This document shows, piece after piece, positions 16,568 through 26,231 of a stretch of 64,000 nt of DNA. Where the stretch lies: positions 2,824,001 to 2,888,000 of the forward strand of contig NC_018868.3 of NCBI RefSeq assembly GCF_000305785.2, in the 5' to 3' direction. Under the pieces are notes generated by a model that saw only the letters and a program-made list of their open reading frames with translations, made no database searches and had not been told where the DNA came from. The stretch is from Simiduia agarivorans SA1 = DSM 21679 (GTDB lineage: Bacteria; Pseudomonadota; Gammaproteobacteria; Pseudomonadales; Cellvibrionaceae). A program made the position numbers and the translations under genes. Position 1 is the stretch's first letter. Every line of letters begins with the position of its first letter.

Positions 16568-17068
16568 TCAGCCGATAGGCAGTAGCTGTAACGACACGCG
16601 TTTCTTGCCATTCTGTACCGAGTGCCGGCCGGCTTCCACAAAGCCGTGTTTCTGATGAAACGCCAGCGAACCCGGGTTGCTGGGTTCGATATCGATTTCC
16701 GCCGTCAGCCAGCAGAGTTTTTCGCACCGGCATTGCTCAATCAATGAGCGATAACAGCTATCGCCAAAACCGCGCCCGCGATAGGCCTGGTCTATGACAA
16801 TGCGGTCCACATAACGGAAGGCTTTCAGGCGCTGCTGGAACCATTGGTAGTTTACGCTTTCATAACTGCCGTCGGCGCCGTAGCTGATCAGAAATCCGAC
16901 CCGGTGTTCTTTGTTCCACAGAATATTCACACTGCCGCCCTGCTCGGGAATCCGGCGCACCGCGTCGGCGTCGAGCGGCGAAAGGTAGTGCACGTTCTCA
17001 GCATTCTGCGTGAGGATGTAGTCCAGGTCCGTATCGGTGGCTGGCACTATGTCGATGGCGTTTGTCAT
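16568..17068 (-). CDS. GNAT family N-acetyltransferase
   Basis: A 166-residue acetyl-CoA-dependent transferase. Motif A reads VDRIVIDQAYRGRGFGDSCYRSLIEQC, with the R/Q-x-x-G-x-G/A pyrophosphate loop; motif B follows as LTAEIDIEPSNPGSLAFHQKHGFVEAG. The substrate is unknown. It is 9 bases downstream of acpH on the same strand, so it may belong to a gshA-acpH-GNAT operon. Confidence 0.88.
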   Translation of the reverse strand: MTNAIDIVPATDTDLDYILTQNAENVHYLSPLDADAVRRIPEQGGSVNILWNKEHRVGFLISYGADGSYESVNYQWFQQRLKAFRYVDRIVIDQAYRGRGFGDSCYRSLIEQCRCEKLCWLTAEIDIEPSNPGSLAFHQKHGFVEAGRHSVQNGKKRVSLQLLPIG

Positions 17069-17077
17069 GGGGGCAGT

Positions 17078-17668
17078 TTATCGGGGCCTGTGCGTATCGG
17101 CAAATGCTATCAGTCTGGGGTAGACCGCATGGAAGTTGTATTCAAGTTCGCGGTAGCGCTGAGCGAGCGGCGTGCTGATGCCGTCGAGTAGTTCGGGTTT
17201 GGAAATCCGGTGGCGGAGACTGTCGACTACATCAAAAAACGTGTCGCGGTCTGCGTATTGTTCCAGTAGCCGGAATTGGCGTGCGCGCGCAAGAAAACGC
17301 GCAGCACCGGCGGGCATGGCAGCGCGGTGTTGTTCCAGTTGGGTCAGGATCTCGTCGGCAAACGCATCCAGAGGTTGCCGATGATACGCCTGAAAATGCC
17401 GGGCGAGAAAATGATCGTAGGTGATGTCGATCACCGGCGGCGCCAGTCTGCGATATTGGCGGCCCAACAGCTCAATGGACTGGCGCACCTCCGGTTGTTG
17501 ATCAATCCAGCCATCGATTTGCCGGTGCAGTGCCACGCCTTCAATCACCGGCTCGCGCCATTGCTCCCGATGGCGGGTGAGCGGACCTTTCAGCCAGTCA
17601 CCCAGAAATCCGCCCAGTCGCACATCCGGGTGTTCGCCCGAGAGTACCAGATGGGCCAGGTAGTTCAC
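17078..17668 (-). CDS. acpH: Acyl carrier protein phosphodiesterase (AcpH)
   Basis: Hydrolyses the phosphopantetheine arm from holo-ACP. The 196-residue protein begins MNYLAHLVLSGEHPDVRLGGFLGDWLKG, the AcpH signature with metal-binding His and Asp, and contains VALHRQIDGWIDQQPEVR and VIDITYDHFLARHF of the HD-like metal site. The ATG overlaps the gshA stop by 4 bases (ATGA), showing translational coupling. Confidence 0.9.
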   Translation of the reverse strand: MNYLAHLVLSGEHPDVRLGGFLGDWLKGPLTRHREQWREPVIEGVALHRQIDGWIDQQPEVRQSIELLGRQYRRLAPPVIDITYDHFLARHFQAYHRQPLDAFADEILTQLEQHRAAMPAGAARFLARARQFRLLEQYADRDTFFDVVDSLRHRISKPELLDGISTPLAQRYRELEYNFHAVYPRLIAFADTHRPR

Positions 17669-19287
17669 TTCAGGCAGTCGAACTTGGGTTTATCGCAGCA
17701 GGTGTACTGGGCGTAAAAGTCTGCCAGGAATTGTTCAAACGGTTTTTGCTGCGCTTGTTCCAATTCCTGTTGCGCCGCCAGTGACTCCTGCGTTTGCCGC
17801 TCAAACAAAGCCGCTGCATCTTTGGTGAGGCTGCGGCCTTTGAAATACTCGGCGTGCTGGCGGGACAAATCTTGCGCCAACTGAAAAAATGTTTTTTGTT
17901 GGCTTTGCATATCGGCAATCAAGCGCGCCGCGGGTGTTTGTCCGGGTTGGTGAATGCGTGCGCTCACATCGGCCACGGCCTTGGTAAAACTTTTGCGGGC
18001 CGCACCTTTATCCAGCGCCTCGGCACAGCGGGCCAGGCTCGACAGGATCTCGTCAGCCCAGGCGTGCATGCTGATATCTTCGCCACCGCGTCTGAGTGTG
18101 AGCGCCGGATCTCTGCCCTGTTCCACAATGCGACGCTGGTTTTCGCGCATGTCGGCGTATTCAGCAGGGTCGGTTTCCGGGCTTTGTTCCAGCAAACAAA
18201 ACAGCAGGAAGGCGTCCATGAAATGCAATTGTTCGCGCGTGACGCCCAGTGGCTCGTAGGGATTCAGATCCACGCAGCGTACCTCTATGTACTCAACGCC
18301 GCGTGCATGCAATGCATTGAGCGCTGTTTCGCCGCGTTGGCTGGTGCGTTTTGGTCGAATGGTCGAATAAAATTCGTTTTCGATTTGCAGCAGGCTGGTG
18401 TTTAACTGTTTGTAATCACCGGCGGCATCTTTCAGACCAATGCGCTCGTAATCGGCGTGAGGTTTGGTGATGGCGCCGCACAAGGTCTTCAGGTAGCTGT
18501 TCAGGTTGTTGTAGCACACCATCAATTGTTGTTGCGCATCACTCTGATAACCGAGGTTGCCCATGCGCAAGCTGGTGGCATGGGGCAAATGCAAACTGTG
18601 ATCGTCGCTGCCCACCTGCGTTAATTGATGCGGACGGTTTTTGACAAAGCTGCGGCATACCGCGGGTGCGGCGCCATAGACATACACCAGCAGCCAGAAG
18701 TAGCGACGGAAATTGCGGATCAGATCAAAATAGCGCTGGGTTTTGTAATCCTGAAAGCTGAGCTTGCTGCCAGAGCGATCGTGCAGTGCGGCAATCAGCT
18801 CGTCGGAAAACGAAAAGTTGTAATGCACACCGGCAATGGTTTGCATGGCGCGACCATAACGGTGCCCCAGGCCTTCCCGGTAAATGGTTTTCATCCGGCC
18901 GGAATTGGAATTGCCATAGCGGGCCACAGGAATGTCTTTGTCTTCACCTATCATGCAGGGCATGGATGCGCCCCACAGAATTTCATCGCCCAGGTGTCGG
19001 TAAGTAAAGGTGTGGATATCGGCCAACTGACCCAGCAGTGCATCCACGCTGGTGTGCGGTTGGGTAATAAATTCCAGCAAGGCTTCGCTGTAATCGGTGG
19101 TGATGTGCGGGTGGGTCAGCGTGGCGCCGAGCGCGGCCGGATGATCGGTTTGCGCAAGCTTGCCATCGGTGCCCACGCGCAGGCTTTCTTTTTCCAGCCC
19201 GCGCAGTATCACTTTCAGTAGATGGTTGTTGCCCTCGGCCAACCAGGCCAGGTTGTCCTGCAGTGTAGGGGAAAGACTCACGGGCAA
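17665..19287 (-). CDS. gshA: Glutamate-cysteine ligase GshA
   Basis: First enzyme of glutathione synthesis, joining glutamate and cysteine with ATP. The 540-residue product is of the proteobacterial GshA class (E. coli has 518): GLEKESLRVGTDGKLAQTDHP, TTDYSEALLEFIT (metal-binding Glu residues), and GVEYIEVRCVDLNPYEPLG are visible. It probably starts an operon with acpH (4-base overlap) and the GNAT gene. A 131-residue acidic protein gene lies 33 bases upstream on the same strand. Confidence 0.96.
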   Translation of the reverse strand: MPVSLSPTLQDNLAWLAEGNNHLLKVILRGLEKESLRVGTDGKLAQTDHPAALGATLTHPHITTDYSEALLEFITQPHTSVDALLGQLADIHTFTYRHLGDEILWGASMPCMIGEDKDIPVARYGNSNSGRMKTIYREGLGHRYGRAMQTIAGVHYNFSFSDELIAALHDRSGSKLSFQDYKTQRYFDLIRNFRRYFWLLVYVYGAAPAVCRSFVKNRPHQLTQVGSDDHSLHLPHATSLRMGNLGYQSDAQQQLMVCYNNLNSYLKTLCGAITKPHADYERIGLKDAAGDYKQLNTSLLQIENEFYSTIRPKRTSQRGETALNALHARGVEYIEVRCVDLNPYEPLGVTREQLHFMDAFLLFCLLEQSPETDPAEYADMRENQRRIVEQGRDPALTLRRGGEDISMHAWADEILSSLARCAEALDKGAARKSFTKAVADVSARIHQPGQTPAARLIADMQSQQKTFFQLAQDLSRQHAEYFKGRSLTKDAAALFERQTQESLAAQQELEQAQQKPFEQFLADFYAQYTCCDKPKFDCLK

Positions 19288-19320
19288 CTCCTTTGTCGGC
19301 CGGCGGGTATCTGTTGAGGG

Positions 19321-19716
19321 TTAGTCTTCGACGACTTCTTCGTCCAATTCTTCAACCATGTCTTCGGATCGCTCATCGGCTTCGATGTCGTCCACGCCTA
19401 TGCCGTCTGCAACCGAGTCGTCAGAGGCAGCGTCGGCAGTGTTTTCCAACAGAGACGCCTGCGCCTTGGGCTCATCCGGCAGTGGCTCGGGTTTGTGCTC
19501 GTCGGGAATGATGGGCAGCCCTTTTTCGTTCAGGCTGACCTCCAGCAGGTGAATGCGCTGGGTGTAGTCCTTGGCGTTGACCTCGACCTTCTGGTTGATA
19601 GCTTCGTCTTTGTGTTCGGTCTGGAACAGGCTACGCAGATCGCGTGCGTCCACCCATTCGCGGGATTTGGCTAACAGCAGTTTGTTCTGATTCTGCAGCA
19701 CATAAACTTTCTTCAT
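19321..19716 (-). CDS. Acidic conserved hypothetical protein upstream of gshA
   Basis: A 131-residue soluble protein, MKKVYVLQNQNKLLLAKSREWVD at its N-terminus, then a long acidic C-terminal tail (about 20 Asp/Glu among the last 45 residues). Short proteins with the same MKKVxxLQNQ opening occur in related gammaproteobacteria, without known function. The start at 19716 has AGAGGA nearby; an upstream in-frame start at 19743 lacks support. Not recognised beyond that. Confidence 0.7.
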   Translation of the reverse strand: MKKVYVLQNQNKLLLAKSREWVDARDLRSLFQTEHKDEAINQKVEVNAKDYTQRIHLLEVSLNEKGLPIIPDEHKPEPLPDEPKAQASLLENTADAASDDSVADGIGVDDIEADERSEDMVEELDEEVVED

Positions 19717-19793
19717 AGGTACATCCTCTGCATATCCCCCCATAATGGGGGCATTTGCAGAAAATGGAAGGGGTTTTGAGGTGGCGGGTGCCC

Positions 19794-20888
19794 TTAGCTG
19801 TTGGACGCCAGTCCCTCATAGGCGGCGTGCTGCTTGAGAATGTTCACCAGCTGGCCTTCCTGCAGCCGCTCGGCGCCGCGCACCACAATCAGGTCACCTT
19901 CGGCCAGATCGCCCACCACTGAGATGCGATTGCCATAGCCGTGGCCGGTTTTTACCTGCACCTTCACGGCCTTGTCATCGGGGCCGATCTTGAATACATA
20001 CACCTGGTGCTCGCGCAGCACCAGTGCGTCGCGGGGCACGGTCATGGCGCTTTCGGCCAGGCCGTTGGGCAGCTCCACCCGCACCGCTTCGCCAATCAGC
20101 CAATGACTGGCGTCCACGGTGATGCGCAGCTCCATCATGCGCGAGCGGGCGTCGCCCACCGGCACCAGGCTCCGCACCTGCGCGGGTTGGGTCTGTTTCT
20201 GGTTACTGATGGCGACCTGGGTGTCCGGGTGCAGGTGGCGGGCGCTGTCCAGGGGTGCCTGGGCAGAGACCTCGAGGGCCTGGGTATTGGTGAGCCGCAA
20301 CACCGCCTGGCCGGCGCCAATGTGTTCGGCGGGCTGGGCAAAGCGTTCCACCACCACGCCATCAAAGGGCGCTGACAATTGGGCGCGAGTCTGGTCGTAC
20401 TGGCTGCGTTCGAGAGCGATCTCGGCGGCTTTCAGCTGTTGGCGGGTCATCTCCCGCTCCATGGTGAGCCGCTCCAGTTCCGCGCGCGAGGCACTGTTGG
20501 TTTGCGCCAGCCGTTCATTGCGCTCCACCTGTTTTTCCAGAAACGTCAGGTTGGACTGCAGGCGGGCCACATCGGCCTGGTCATCGGCCACCTGTAAGGC
20601 CCAGATGCGGTCGTTCAGGCGCGCGATGGGCTGGCCTTTTTTCACCCGGTCGCCCACCTCGGCCACCCAGGTGAGGGTGCCGGACAGCTCGGCCGACAGG
20701 CGCGAATCCTGCCGGCTGATAACCGAGCCGGGCACCCAGATGGTGGGGGCGATTTCGCGGCTTTGGGCTTCGGCCACTTCCACGGCCGCGGGCGGCATTT
20801 GGGGCGGTTGGGCCCACAGGTGCGGGGCGTAAAGGGCGCCGGCCAACAGACCGAGTGCAAGGGATCTGGTGAATGTTGTGCTGTTCAT
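19794..20888 (-). CDS. RND efflux periplasmic adaptor (membrane fusion protein)
   Basis: Links an inner-membrane RND pump to an outer-membrane channel. The 364-residue protein has a signal peptide (ending LWAQ), a lipoyl-like half motif (LSGTLTWVAEVGDRVKKGQPIARLND), a coiled-coil hairpin about 95-165, the returning lipoyl half (LSAPFDGVVVERFAQPAEHIGAGQ), then beta-barrel and membrane-proximal domains. The pump gene lies 15 bases upstream. No TolC-like gene is in the window. Confidence 0.92.
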   Translation of the reverse strand: MNSTTFTRSLALGLLAGALYAPHLWAQPPQMPPAAVEVAEAQSREIAPTIWVPGSVISRQDSRLSAELSGTLTWVAEVGDRVKKGQPIARLNDRIWALQVADDQADVARLQSNLTFLEKQVERNERLAQTNSASRAELERLTMEREMTRQQLKAAEIALERSQYDQTRAQLSAPFDGVVVERFAQPAEHIGAGQAVLRLTNTQALEVSAQAPLDSARHLHPDTQVAISNQKQTQPAQVRSLVPVGDARSRMMELRITVDASHWLIGEAVRVELPNGLAESAMTVPRDALVLREHQVYVFKIGPDDKAVKVQVKTGHGYGNRISVVGDLAEGDLIVVRGAERLQEGQLVNILKQHAAYEGLASNS

Positions 20889-20903
20889 CTTGGGCCTCTG
20901 TTA

Positions 20904-23900
20904 TCAGGCAACGGATTTCAGCCGGCGCAGTTCACTGTGCGGCGGAATATCGGCGAGTTTGGGTTGGCTTTTGGCGCCCATGCGCAGGAAGCACGGCAGT
21001 AACACCAGCGTGAAAATGGTGGAGACGCACATGCCGCCCACAATCACCGCGGCCAGGCCCCGGTAGATCACACTGCCCGCACCGGGCATGAGCAGCAGTG
21101 GCAACATGCCGAAAATACTGGTGAGGGTGCTCATGAAAATCGGCCGCAGGCGCAGCATCAGCGCTTGCTCTACCGCTAAATGCCGGTTCATGCCCTCGCG
21201 CTCGGCGCTGCGGGTCTGGTGCACCAGCAGGATGGCGTTGTTGACCACCAGCCCCAGCATGATCACAAATCCGATCATGGTGAGCAGGTCCAGCGGCTGG
21301 AAGTTGATCAGGTTCAGGATCTGCATGGCCAGCACACCGCCCACCATGGCCAGTGGCATGGCCAGCAGTACCAGCGCGCTGTCTTTGGGCGAACGGAACA
21401 ACACGCTCATGAGCAGAAACAGAATCAACAGGGCAATCAGGAAATTCTCACCCATGGTGCCGAGCGCCTGTTTCAGGTTATCGGCACTGCCGCCGTACTG
21501 GATGTTGCCATCGCTGGGGAGAGCAGCACGGATTTTCGGCTCCACGTCCGTTTGCAGGGCATGCAGGGCCTTTTCCAGACTCATGGTTTCGGGCGGTACC
21601 ACCACCAGCGTGAGGGTGCGGCGCCGGTCGATGCGGCGGATCTGGTTCGGGCCCACGGTACGATCGAGGGTGACCAGCTGACTCAGCGGCACCATGCCAC
21701 CGGTGGGTGTGGCCAGGGGCAGGTTGATCAGGGCTTCCGGGTCGTCCCAGGCCTGGGCGCGCAGAATTACGTCCATGCGTTTGACCGAATCAAAGTGCTC
21801 GCCCACCCACAGGCCCTTGCCCAGCATGCGCACCACCGCGCCCAGATCGCGTCGGGTCCAGCCCTGCTCCTGCAGGGCGCGATCGTTCGGCAGCAAACGC
21901 AATTCCGGCTCCGCATCGGCGGTGCCCGGGTCTACCCGCGATTGGGCTTCGGGCAGCGCTTCGCGCACCCAACCCACCGCCTGCTCGGCCACGTCTGCCA
22001 GTTGGCGGGCATCGGAGGCTTGAATATGCACGGGAATGGCGCGGTCGCCGCCAAAGCCGCCGAATAAATTCCCTTGCGCAGAGAATGCCATGGTGTCGGG
22101 CAGGTTGACGGTGATTTCTTCGCGCACAATTTTCAGCAGCTCGTCGACGCGCGATTGATCCTGCACGCGCGCGCCCATGGTGCCGCCGCCCGGCCACACC
22201 AACACATAGTAGTTTTTCAGCGCCGGCTCTTTTTCGCCTTTCATGTAGGGCGCCATGCGCTGGTTGATCACGTCCACAATTTCGCGCTCGATGGTGTCGA
22301 TATTGGTGGCGGGCGGAAACCGGAACCAGGTGTCTACCGCATCGCGCTTCACCGGTGGCAGGTAATCCAGTTCGGGCAATAGCAACCAGGTGGCTAACAG
22401 GGGGGCTGTGATCAGGCCGGCGATCAGGCTCCAGCGTTGCTTGGGGGTGTGGGTAATGCGCATGACCAAGGAGGTGATGCGTTGCCAGAGGCCGATATTG
22501 TGATCCGTTAACCCTTCTTCTTTGAGCCAGCGCGAAGCCAACAGTGGCACAATGGTGACCGCCACCAGCAGCGAAATGCTTACCGCAATGGTGATGGTGA
22601 GGGCCAGGTCAGAAAAGAGTTGGCCTTCCACATCTTTCAGAAATACCACCGGCAGGAAAATTGCCACGGTGGTGGCAGTGGAGGCCAGCAGCGCGCCCCA
22701 CACTTCGCCCGTGCCTTTGCGCGCGGCGTCATCGGGTTGGGCTTTTTGTTCTCGCAAGCGCACCACATTTTCCAGTACCACAATAGCCGCATCCAATACC
22801 ATGCCCACGGCAAAGGCGAGGCCGGCGAGTGAAATCACGTTCAGCGTGCGGCCGGTGAACTGCAGCATGATGAACGTGGACAACAGCGAAATGGGAATGG
22901 TGAGGGCGACAATCAGGGTGGCGCGGGCGCGGCGCAAAAACCACCACAAAATTCCCACAGCCAGCAGTACACCCAGAAAAATATTGCTGGTCACCAGATT
23001 GATGGCGCGGTAAATAAACACCGACGCATCAAAAGACTGAACCATGGTGAGGTTGCGTTCCTTGAGCGGACCCGCGCGCAGTTCGTCAATTTTTTCTTTT
23101 ACCGCGTTGAGCGTGGCCAATACATTGGCGCCGCTTTCGCGATCGATTCGGATGCCGATGGCGGGGTTGCCGTTTTGTGTGGCCAGGTTATTGCGATCGG
23201 GCAGGCTGACTTTTACTTCGGCAATATCACCTAACAGAATCGGTTTACCGTCGCGCCATTCAATCACCATCTGGCCCAGTTGCTCCGGCTCCCAGCGTCC
23301 GGCCATACGCAACGTATACTGACGCCGGCCTATGTCCACAAAGCCGCCGGATACATCGTTGGATTGCCCCAGCAGCCCCGCCACCATGGGCAGCTGCACA
23401 CCGAGCTGCGCGGCGCGGTAGGGATCAAAGCGGATCTGCAATTCCTCCATGGGACCGTTGCCGTTGCCGATGCCGGCGCGCGCCACGCCGGGAATGCTTT
23501 CCAGCGCCGGGCTGATCACCTCCTCCACAAAGGTGAAATAGTCTTCCACTTTGTTCGGGTTTTCGGGCAGTACTTGCAGGAAATACCAGGTCAGTGCCGG
23601 TGTGCCGCCATCCCAGCCACCGAGTGTAATCACCGGTTGCATGGCGTCGCGTGGCAGCGGCTTGAGCCGGTTCATGCGCGAGATCACGTCCACCAGTGTT
23701 TTCTGCATGTCGGTGTCCATGCCAAAGGTGAGATTGATCCAGGCGAAACCGGCGTTGGCACCGGCGGCCATTTCTTTCACCCCGGGCAGACCCTGCAAGA
23801 CTTCTTCAATGGGTTCGACAATTTCCGATTCCATTTCCTTCGGACTGGCAGCGCGCCAACCGGTGGAAATATTGATCACCGGGCTTTCGATATCGGGAAA

Positions 23901-24008
23901 CAACTGGATGGGCAGTTTGTTCAGACTGAACAGCCCGAAGGCGACGGCAAAAACAATGGCAACAATCGCTGCGGGCGGATTGCGCAGCGTGGCGGCAGTA
24001 AGATTCAT
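20904..24008 (-). CDS. RND family efflux transporter, inner-membrane subunit
   Basis: Proton-driven pump of 1034 residues with the RND plan: TM1 near residues 12-30, two large periplasmic loops after TM1 and TM7, and twelve membrane segments. Conserved pieces include PDIESPVINISTGWRAASPKEMESEIVEPIEE in the first porter domain, the TM4 stretch GLAFAVGMVLDAAIVVLENVVR carrying the proton-relay Asp pair, and GFVIMLGLVVNNAILLVHQTR in TM10-11. The substrate cannot be inferred. It is the first gene of a pump-adaptor pair; a LytTR two-component system lies upstream on the same strand. Confidence 0.94.
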   Translation of the reverse strand: MNLTAATLRNPPAAIVAIVFAVAFGLFSLNKLPIQLFPDIESPVINISTGWRAASPKEMESEIVEPIEEVLQGLPGVKEMAAGANAGFAWINLTFGMDTDMQKTLVDVISRMNRLKPLPRDAMQPVITLGGWDGGTPALTWYFLQVLPENPNKVEDYFTFVEEVISPALESIPGVARAGIGNGNGPMEELQIRFDPYRAAQLGVQLPMVAGLLGQSNDVSGGFVDIGRRQYTLRMAGRWEPEQLGQMVIEWRDGKPILLGDIAEVKVSLPDRNNLATQNGNPAIGIRIDRESGANVLATLNAVKEKIDELRAGPLKERNLTMVQSFDASVFIYRAINLVTSNIFLGVLLAVGILWWFLRRARATLIVALTIPISLLSTFIMLQFTGRTLNVISLAGLAFAVGMVLDAAIVVLENVVRLREQKAQPDDAARKGTGEVWGALLASTATTVAIFLPVVFLKDVEGQLFSDLALTITIAVSISLLVAVTIVPLLASRWLKEEGLTDHNIGLWQRITSLVMRITHTPKQRWSLIAGLITAPLLATWLLLPELDYLPPVKRDAVDTWFRFPPATNIDTIEREIVDVINQRMAPYMKGEKEPALKNYYVLVWPGGGTMGARVQDQSRVDELLKIVREEITVNLPDTMAFSAQGNLFGGFGGDRAIPVHIQASDARQLADVAEQAVGWVREALPEAQSRVDPGTADAEPELRLLPNDRALQEQGWTRRDLGAVVRMLGKGLWVGEHFDSVKRMDVILRAQAWDDPEALINLPLATPTGGMVPLSQLVTLDRTVGPNQIRRIDRRRTLTLVVVPPETMSLEKALHALQTDVEPKIRAALPSDGNIQYGGSADNLKQALGTMGENFLIALLILFLLMSVLFRSPKDSALVLLAMPLAMVGGVLAMQILNLINFQPLDLLTMIGFVIMLGLVVNNAILLVHQTRSAEREGMNRHLAVEQALMLRLRPIFMSTLTSIFGMLPLLLMPGAGSVIYRGLAAVIVGGMCVSTIFTLVLLPCFLRMGAKSQPKLADIPPHSELRRLKSVA

Positions 24009-24121
24009 GTTGGCCCCTCGGATTGCCCGGATTACATGACACAGGCGTTGAGTTATGTACCTATTCTAGTGGTGCATACAGCCAAACTCAGGCGACTTGA
24101 GGCAGCGGGAGAAACCGGTGC

Positions 24122-24139
24122 GGCCAGCGGAGGCTGGCC
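24122..24139 (-). repeat. Hairpin behind the LytTR regulator gene
   Basis: GGCCAGC/GCTGGCC with a 4-base loop, between the response regulator and RND genes. There is no T-tract, so it may be a processing or weak termination structure. Confidence 0.4.
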
Positions 24140-24164
24140 GGGATGAAAGGAAACGATTCAGCGA

Positions 24165-24971
24165 TTACTGGAGAAACGTTGATACTTTTTCTTTATAAGA
24201 GCGGCTCATTTTCAACTTATCGCCGCTGTTCAGAATCAGGTGGTACTCGCCGTTAATGTGCGAGCTGATCTTTTCAATGCGCTTGATATTCACAATGGTG
24301 GAGCGGTGCACGCGTTGAAACAGGGCGGGGTTGAGTTGCTGCTCCAGCGCCTTCATGGTGACCCGCATCACGTGAATGGTGCCATTCACATGCAGGCACA
24401 TGTAATCGCCGGCAGCATCCACCCAATCGATATCGGCAATGGGCACCAGGGTAATATTGCCGCCGTCTTTCACCGCAATTTTTTCCGGATACTGAGCGCC
24501 GTTGCTGCCCTCTTCCGATAACCATTCCTGCACTTCGGAAGGGTCTTTCTGGGTGATGCGGCCAATAACATCCAGCAGTTGCGCCTTGTCGGTGACAGCG
24601 CTCTTACGCGCATACACTTCCTGCGCGCGCTCCACCGCTTCGCGCAAGCGGGAATCTTCGATCGGCTTCAACAGATAATCCACAGCGTGGATCTTGAACG
24701 CGTCCACGGCGTAGTGATCGAATGCCGTGCAGAAAATAATCAGTGGCAGATCATCGGCCTGCAGGCTTTTGACCACATCAAAACCGTCCATGCCGGGCAT
24801 TTGAATATCGAGAAATACCAGGTCTGGCTGCAGCTCGGGGATGGCCTGCAGTGCCTCATTGCCGTTACTGCACTCGCCGATTACCTCCACGCCGTCGATT
24901 TCCTGTAAGCGGAGCTTCAGGCCCCGGCGCCCCAGGGATTCATCATCGACAATCAGTGCTTTCAAGGTCAT
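24165..24971 (-). CDS. LytTR-type response regulator (LytR/AlgR family)
   Basis: A 268-residue DNA-binding regulator. The receiver domain (1-120) has the acidic pocket DDE at 9-11, the phospho-acceptor Asp in LVFLDIQMPGMDGF, and the lysine in YLLKPIED. The LytTR domain (about 165-265) shows VDAAGDYMCLHVNG and the typical FQRVHRSTIVNIKRIEKI. LytTR proteins bind paired direct repeats and often control envelope functions. The start overlaps the kinase stop by 4 bases. The RND pair downstream on the same strand is a possible target. Confidence 0.94.
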   Translation of the reverse strand: MTLKALIVDDESLGRRGLKLRLQEIDGVEVIGECSNGNEALQAIPELQPDLVFLDIQMPGMDGFDVVKSLQADDLPLIIFCTAFDHYAVDAFKIHAVDYLLKPIEDSRLREAVERAQEVYARKSAVTDKAQLLDVIGRITQKDPSEVQEWLSEEGSNGAQYPEKIAVKDGGNITLVPIADIDWVDAAGDYMCLHVNGTIHVMRVTMKALEQQLNPALFQRVHRSTIVNIKRIEKISSHINGEYHLILNSGDKLKMSRSYKEKVSTFLQ

Positions 24972-26089
24972 GCGGCCTTACTCCTTTCCGTGCTGCTGTA
25001 GGGGATGCGTATGGTAATGCGCAATCCGTGCGGGTGAATGTTTTCCAATTCAAAACCATGGGCCGGCCCGTAGAGCTCCTGCAGGCGTTCGCGGGTATTG
25101 GCCAGGCCTACGCCGCCGTGCTCGCCTTCGCTGCGGGGGCGCAGGGCGGATTGGATATCGGTAATGCCCGGGCCATTGTCGCTCAGCTGGATGGAGAGTT
25201 GGTTATGCAGGACATCGGCATCCAGCCATATGGTGCCGCCGGTGGGGCTTTTGGCGATGGCGTATTTGATGGCGTTTTCAATCAGGGGTTGCATCAGCAG
25301 GTTGGGAATCAACGCGTTGCGGGCGGATTCGCTGATGGTGAACTCCATTTTCAGGCGCTCTTCGAAACGTAGTTTCTCAATACCCAAATACAGCTGCAGG
25401 GTTTCTACCTCCTGCGCCAGAGTGACCTTCTGCATGGGGTTATTGTCGAGTGAATAGCGCAGGAATTTAGATAACTCGGTGACCATGCCGTTGGCGGTTG
25501 CGGTCTGTTTTTCCAGAATCAGGGTGGAAATGGCGTTCAAGGTATTGAACAGGAAATGCGGGTTGAGCTGGTAGCGCAGCATTTTCAGCTGGGCCTCGTG
25601 CGCCATGGCCTGAGCCTTGAGGGTTTTTTCCTTCTCCTGCTGGAGCATGCGGTAGTACTTGAGGCTGAAATACAGCGCCGCCCAGCTGAGGAAAATAAAG
25701 AACGAATAGGTATACCAGCCCAGGTATTCAAACAGTGAGCGCTTGTAATCGATATCCTGATTGAGGGCGAAAAATACCTCCATTTTCAGGAACGACCACA
25801 CCGCCGTGGCAGCGATGACGGCCAATAGCGAATAGATACCGCGAACAATGACGTCTTTCGGCCAGATGCGCTTGTAATAACTGCGCAGCCAGACAGACAG
25901 CAGCATCCCGCTCAACACGCTCATCAGGGTGTAGGCCACCTGCAGACCTAAATGCCTGTCCCAGAAAATGGCAGACAGGGCCACAAAGAAGCCATAGCCG
26001 GTCCAGCCAAACACGTTCAGTGCCCAGAACTGGTAATTGGGCTGGCTCAGGATCTTCTGAACCAATGGCTGCTGATGGAGGGGTTGCAT
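24968..26089 (-). CDS. LytS/YehU-type sensor histidine kinase
   Basis: A 373-residue membrane kinase of the PF06580 class: about four hydrophobic segments in residues 20-150, a short coiled coil, then the phospho-acceptor histidine in LRYQLNPHFLFNTLNAISTLI, and an ATPase domain with QPLIENAIKYAI (N box) and DNGPGI plus GGVGLANTRERL (G boxes). It lacks a large periplasmic sensor, so the signal is probably sensed in the membrane. It is translationally coupled to the LytTR regulator. Confidence 0.93.
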   Translation of the reverse strand: MQPLHQQPLVQKILSQPNYQFWALNVFGWTGYGFFVALSAIFWDRHLGLQVAYTLMSVLSGMLLSVWLRSYYKRIWPKDVIVRGIYSLLAVIAATAVWSFLKMEVFFALNQDIDYKRSLFEYLGWYTYSFFIFLSWAALYFSLKYYRMLQQEKEKTLKAQAMAHEAQLKMLRYQLNPHFLFNTLNAISTLILEKQTATANGMVTELSKFLRYSLDNNPMQKVTLAQEVETLQLYLGIEKLRFEERLKMEFTISESARNALIPNLLMQPLIENAIKYAIAKSPTGGTIWLDADVLHNQLSIQLSDNGPGITDIQSALRPRSEGEHGGVGLANTRERLQELYGPAHGFELENIHPHGLRITIRIPYSSTERSKAA

Positions 26090-26231
26090 GGGAACGACTA
26101 CCGGACTGAATGTTTTTTGTCATTATAAGCGGCGATACCGGTAGTAGAAGCACCTTAGTCGTAAAATTCCGGCGTTGACCGCAGGCTTCGTGCTATAAAC
26201 GGGGCTCAATACTTCGCATAGGGAGATGGAC

